Shown in pieces: positions 6,411 through 8,947 of a stretch of 8,947 nt of DNA. The DNA is from an uncultured Sphingopyxis sp. (lineage in GTDB: Bacteria; Pseudomonadota; Alphaproteobacteria; Sphingomonadales; Sphingomonadaceae), in the NCBI GenBank assembly GCA_937957805.1, contig CALFXW010000070.1:1-8947 (forward strand). The letters are read 5' to 3'. The position numbers were made by a program, and so were the translations under genes. The stretch's first letter is position 1; every line of letters starts with the position of its first letter. Under the pieces are notes generated by a model. It had not been told where the DNA came from and searched no databases. It worked only from the letters and a program-made list of their open reading frames with translations.

Positions 6411-7461
6411 ACTGCAATAGATCCAGACTTTGCAGTGCCAGCGCCTGACGCGCCGGTCGCTGCGCCATGACCGCGAACATGGCATCACCGCGCGGCGTGC
6501 GTTCAACGCTCATCGATGCGAAAACCGCCATGAAATAGCCGGAGAGCGCACCGATCCGATATTCGCGCCACAGCGTTTCCGTATCGGGCGTCACCCCATG
6601 CGCGGCCAGCGCCGCCAGCCATTGGTCAAACAGCGTGCGCTCCGTCGTCGCATCATATGCAGCCTGCGATGTGCCGATAAGATAGGCGATGTCGGCCGCC
6701 GCGCTGCCGACCCCCAGCGTCTGCCAGTCGACCAGCCAGCACTGCCCCTTGTCCGGCGCGAAGAGGATATTGTCGACACGCAAATCGCCATGCACCAGCG
6801 TGCGCGCCGCCGCTTGCCGGGCGAGATAGGGCTCGATTCGCGCCACCAACCCTTCGCCAACGGCGATGCAATCGGCATCGAGCCGCCCAGCATAGCGTTC
6901 GCGAAAGGCCGCAAACATCGGCGGGAAATGGTGGCGCAACAGGTCACGATTGTCGCGCGCCAGCCACGCCTTATCCTCCAAGGCCGCATCGCCCCAATAT
7001 GCGGCGTGGAGCGGGGCGGCAGCGGCAATGGCCGCTTGCAGCATCGCCATATCGCCGCCTGCCAATTGGTCGCCCGCGCGCGCGGGACTTAGGTCGGCGA
7101 GGAGCAATAGAAAATCCTGCCCGTCGCCCGCCATCGCCGCGAAATGGCATTTGGGGGTCGGCACAGCGATGTCGTCCGCCAGTTCGCGGTAAAAATTGAC
7201 CTCCAGCGCATAGGCATTGACGGCTGCGGCAATCGCGCGGCTCGCCGGGTCATGGCTCGGGCATTTGGCGATAATGCTGCGCGGCAGGTCGTGCGCGGCG
7301 TCCGCCGCCCAATATAGCGTCAGGCGGAAACTGTCGCACATCTGCCCGGTGCCGACCTTTGTTGCGTCAAAGCCCGTCAAATCCCCCGCGCTTGCGCCCA
7401 AAGCAACGGCCAGCCAGTCGGCAGTCATATCCCCCGGGCTGGTCGGAAAATCGCACGTCAT
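6409..7461 (-). CDS. APH/ecdysteroid-kinase-like phosphotransferase
   Basis: 350 residues with the layout of the aminoglycoside phosphotransferase/choline kinase superfamily. A glycine-containing loop GTGQMCDSFRL lies at 37-47 (nucleotide-binding region) and Lys66 in SIIAK is the likely ATP-contacting lysine. The catalytic motif HGDLRVDN (His224, Asp226, Asn231) matches HxDxxxxN, and Asp245 in LVDWQ is the metal-binding Asp. All key residues are present, so it should be an active cytoplasmic kinase acting on a small hydroxylated molecule. The substrate cannot be told, and true aminoglycoside resistance is unlikely given the closer resemblance to the broad environmental EcKinase-like group. 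The ATG overlaps the stop of the upstream gene (ATGA, 7458-7461) and has no Shine-Dalgarno of its own, so translation is probably coupled. An in-frame ATG at residue 12 is possible but less likely. Confidence 0.8.
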   Translation of the reverse strand: MTCDFPTSPGDMTADWLAVALGASAGDLTGFDATKVGTGQMCDSFRLTLYWAADAAHDLPRSIIAKCPSHDPASRAIAAAVNAYALEVNFYRELADDIAVPTPKCHFAAMAGDGQDFLLLLADLSPARAGDQLAGGDMAMLQAAIAAAAPLHAAYWGDAALEDKAWLARDNRDLLRHHFPPMFAAFRERYAGRLDADCIAVGEGLVARIEPYLARQAAARTLVHGDLRVDNILFAPDKGQCWLVDWQTLGVGSAAADIAYLIGTSQAAYDATTERTLFDQWLAALAAHGVTPDTETLWREYRIGALSGYFMAVFASMSVERTPRGDAMFAVMAQRPARQALALQSLDLLQ

Positions 7462-8546
7462 GCCGCGGGGTCATAGATGCCGGTCAGCCCGCTTGCGCGG
7501 TGCGGGCCGATGAACATTTGTTCGACAACCCCCACCCCTGCATGGCTTTCCCCACCGATGGTCAACACCGCGTCGGCCAGCGCCTGAATGTGGCGATGGG
7601 CAAAATCACCATCGTCAATCGCGCCAATGGCAATGCCGTCATGCGCCAGATCGCCGCTGCCATGCGCCATGCCATGCCCCCATGTGGCATGGGTATAGCC
7701 CAGTCCCGACATATAAAAATGCGACTGCGGCACGCCGCGCGGCGTCAGCGTCAGGCGGGTTTCCCCATCGAGATCGACGACCATCTGGCGCACCCGGCGC
7801 GTCCCGGCCTGCCAGTCGATGTGAAATTGCGGCGCGTCATATTCGATACAATCGCTCGCCCCGTCGCGCGCGATGACCGCGCGGCGGTTCCATGGCCGCC
7901 CATCGCCATCATCATTGCTGTGGAAATAAAGCGACAGGCCATCGAAATTGCACGGTGTCCATGTCCAGAAAAATTGCGGCGCCATGGCGGGCGGCTGGCT
8001 GTCCCCGCTGCCGATCGGGCGCACCCCCCAGCTACGATCGCGCGTGCCGGGCATATCGCTGACGTCGATGCGCTGGCCGTCCACCTCTATCCAGCCCGCC
8101 CACCGGCCATTTTGCGTCATGCGCGTATAATCCATGAATAATCGCGTGCCGGCACGGCGGGTAAAGCGCGGTTCCTCTATCGGGAAATGCCGCCCGTTGA
8201 ATTGGATGGCACCGCGCAGCCGCCCGTCATTATCCGAAATATGGATGGTCGCGGCCTGCAACGGCTGGTCGATGACAATGGCAATCGGGCCGACCGCCAT
8301 GCGCATCCGCTCCCCATCCATGGGGGCAGAGGCGCGCAGCACATGCTGCACCCCGTTCAGCGTCACGCAAAATGCGGCATCGATGATGTCGAGCGCAGGG
8401 TATATCCCCATGGCGGCGGCGAAAAACAGGCTGCCATCGGCGCTATACCCGTTGAAGAAAAAACGGTCGTAGAAATTGCGGTCGGCAACCAGCGCGACCG
8501 GCTCGGCGCTTTGGTGGATTGGAAAATCATCGCCCGCACTCAACAT
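7458..8546 (-). CDS. Uncharacterised CrtC/AttH-like (lipocalin-type) protein
   Basis: 362 residues with no signal peptide or membrane segment, so probably cytoplasmic. The sequence is strand-rich with many Trp, Tyr, Phe and Asp-Gly turns. A central GTRDRSWGVRPIG motif is followed by QFFWTWTPCNFDGLSLYFHS. The (R/H)DxSWGxR motif is a hallmark of the carotenoid hydratase CrtC/AttH/tocopherol-cyclase-like double-lipocalin proteins, which bind or modify hydrophobic small molecules. I therefore place it in that broad group, probably one of the unnamed (DUF) families, without claiming an enzyme activity. It overlaps the following phosphotransferase gene by four bases, which suggests the two act on the same compound. 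The start at 8546 has a GGGGG stretch about 7 bases upstream. The 78 bases between it and the metallophosphoesterase gene show no clear terminator and only weak promoter-like sequence. Confidence 0.65.
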   Translation of the reverse strand: MLSAGDDFPIHQSAEPVALVADRNFYDRFFFNGYSADGSLFFAAAMGIYPALDIIDAAFCVTLNGVQHVLRASAPMDGERMRMAVGPIAIVIDQPLQAATIHISDNDGRLRGAIQFNGRHFPIEEPRFTRRAGTRLFMDYTRMTQNGRWAGWIEVDGQRIDVSDMPGTRDRSWGVRPIGSGDSQPPAMAPQFFWTWTPCNFDGLSLYFHSNDDGDGRPWNRRAVIARDGASDCIEYDAPQFHIDWQAGTRRVRQMVVDLDGETRLTLTPRGVPQSHFYMSGLGYTHATWGHGMAHGSGDLAHDGIAIGAIDDGDFAHRHIQALADAVLTIGGESHAGVGVVEQMFIGPHRASGLTGIYDPAA

Positions 8547-8624
8547 CTTGGCGCCCCCATGTGGTTAGGTTCTTGCTTGCAACCTATCGGCCAGTACGGG
8601 CTTGGCAAGCCACGATTGCGCGCT

Positions 8625-8820
8625 TTAACCCATGGCAACAAGCGCCAGCGCAATATTGCCGCCCGAAATGGTCAGCCGGTTGAAACTGGGCGCGGTCGAA
8701 CGCAACCGTTCGGACAAGGTGCCCGCACCGATCATGCGGATGCTTGCGCCCTTGCCCGCAAACATCAGGTCAAATGGGTCATGGACGTGGCCCGACAAAA
8801 TGGCGCTCGCCCCCGCGCTG
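8625..8820 (-). CDS. Calcineurin-like metallophosphoesterase, C-terminal end only
   Basis: About 62 residues read ILSGHVHDPFDLMF, then IRMIGAGTLSERLRSTAPSF and a short strand-rich end with a TAA stop. GHVH is the last metal-binding motif of the calcineurin-like phosphoesterase fold, and the IGAGTLSERxR(S)TxPSFN context is typical of a proteobacterial branch of that family. The N-terminal motifs (DxH, GD, GNH) that complete the two-metal site are missing. In their place the frame continues into a protein kinase tail of much higher GC, so this is a truncated piece at a probable misjoin. The direction matches the two downstream genes, and it may have headed the same transcript in the real genome. 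The right boundary is uncertain by about 15 bases. Confidence 0.7.
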
Positions 8821-8947
8821 GCCAGCGCCACCGCCAGCTCGCCGGCATCGGCGAAGCGGTGGGCGGGGTCCTTGTGCAGCATCCGCCGCAGGAGCTCGAC
8901 GACCGCCTCGGGCACGCCCGGTAGGCGCTCGCGTAGCGCCACCGGAG
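8821..8947 (-). CDS. Ser/Thr protein kinase, C-terminal end of the kinase domain, from a high-GC source
   Basis: About 40 residues, open at the window edge, include VPEAVVELLRRMLHKDPAHR followed by FADAGELAVALA. This matches the end of bacterial eukaryotic-like Ser/Thr kinase domains (subdomain XI), whose form is P-x-x-L-x-x-L-(I/L)-x-(R/K)-(M/A)-L-x-K-x-P-x-x-R-(P/F)-x-(D/S)-A-x-E-(L/V)-x-x-A-L. The Arg of the HR pair is the conserved one that pairs with the catalytic-loop Glu. By hand count, positions 8821-8940 are about 77% GC with G or C at nearly every third position, like the left edge and unlike the sphingomonad core. Such kinases are abundant in myxobacteria, actinobacteria and planctomycetes. 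A GTG at 8942 is formally a start, but the frame is open beyond it, so it is simply internal. Confidence 0.65.

Noticed and set aside
7359..8141. 260-codon plus-strand open frame across the two minus-strand genes
   Set aside because: It crosses the ATGA junction of two well-supported minus-strand genes, has no ribosome binding site, and its translation has a shadow-like composition (His, Arg and Pro rich).
8575..8610. GCTTGC/GCAAGC inverted repeat between the metallophosphoesterase tail and the CrtC/AttH-like gene
   Set aside because: It has 6-bp arms 24 bases apart with no T-run, which is within chance expectation for an intergenic stretch of this length.
8625..8942. A genuine kinase-metallophosphoesterase fusion gene
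   Set aside because: Both parts are only C-terminal ends without active sites, and GC content changes abruptly at the join, so a misassembly is the more economical explanation.

Overview
The core of this window (roughly positions 213-8820) looks like the chromosome of an alphaproteobacterium of the sphingomonad group (Sphingopyxis/Sphingorhabdus-like). The evidence is an L13 protein with the alphaproteobacterial N-terminus and end, an S9 protein with the long N-terminal extension typical of this class, a TonB-dependent receptor, and a signal-peptide serine protease autotransporter. GC content is moderate, about 57-62% in the stretches counted by hand.

Layout, left to right. At 213-1490 (+) is the C-terminal beta-barrel of a TonB-dependent receptor. 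At 1623-2599 (+) is the ribosomal pair rplM-rpsI, overlapping by one base, followed by a clear terminator at 2635-2664. At 2755-2815 is a structured leader with two alternative folds, one of which would hide the Shine-Dalgarno sequence. At 2818-6354 (+) is a 1178-residue trypsin-fold (S1) autotransporter with an intact His-Asp-Ser triad. It ends at a strong hairpin that also serves the converging gene. At 6409-8546 (-) are two translationally coupled genes read right to left: a CrtC/AttH-like (lipocalin-type) protein of unknown function and an APH/ecdysteroid-kinase-like phosphotransferase. At 8625 to about 8820 (-) is the C-terminal tail of a calcineurin-like metallophosphoesterase.

Both ends look foreign. 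Positions 1 to about 212 and about 8821-8947 are 75-77% GC, with almost only G or C at third codon positions. Each is joined in frame to a truncated sphingomonad gene: an unrecognised protein fragment is fused to the receptor barrel, and the C-terminal end of a Ser/Thr protein kinase is fused to the metallophosphoesterase tail. The resulting hybrids would lack essential parts of both partners. The simplest reading is a chimeric assembly with short misjoined ends, not real gene fusions.

No RNA genes, insertion sequences, CRISPR arrays or prophage genes were seen. I find no convincing new multi-gene system. The items most worth a second look are the chimeric ends, the leader upstream of the protease autotransporter, the specificity and repeat features of that protease, and the uncharacterised coupled kinase/lipocalin-like pair.
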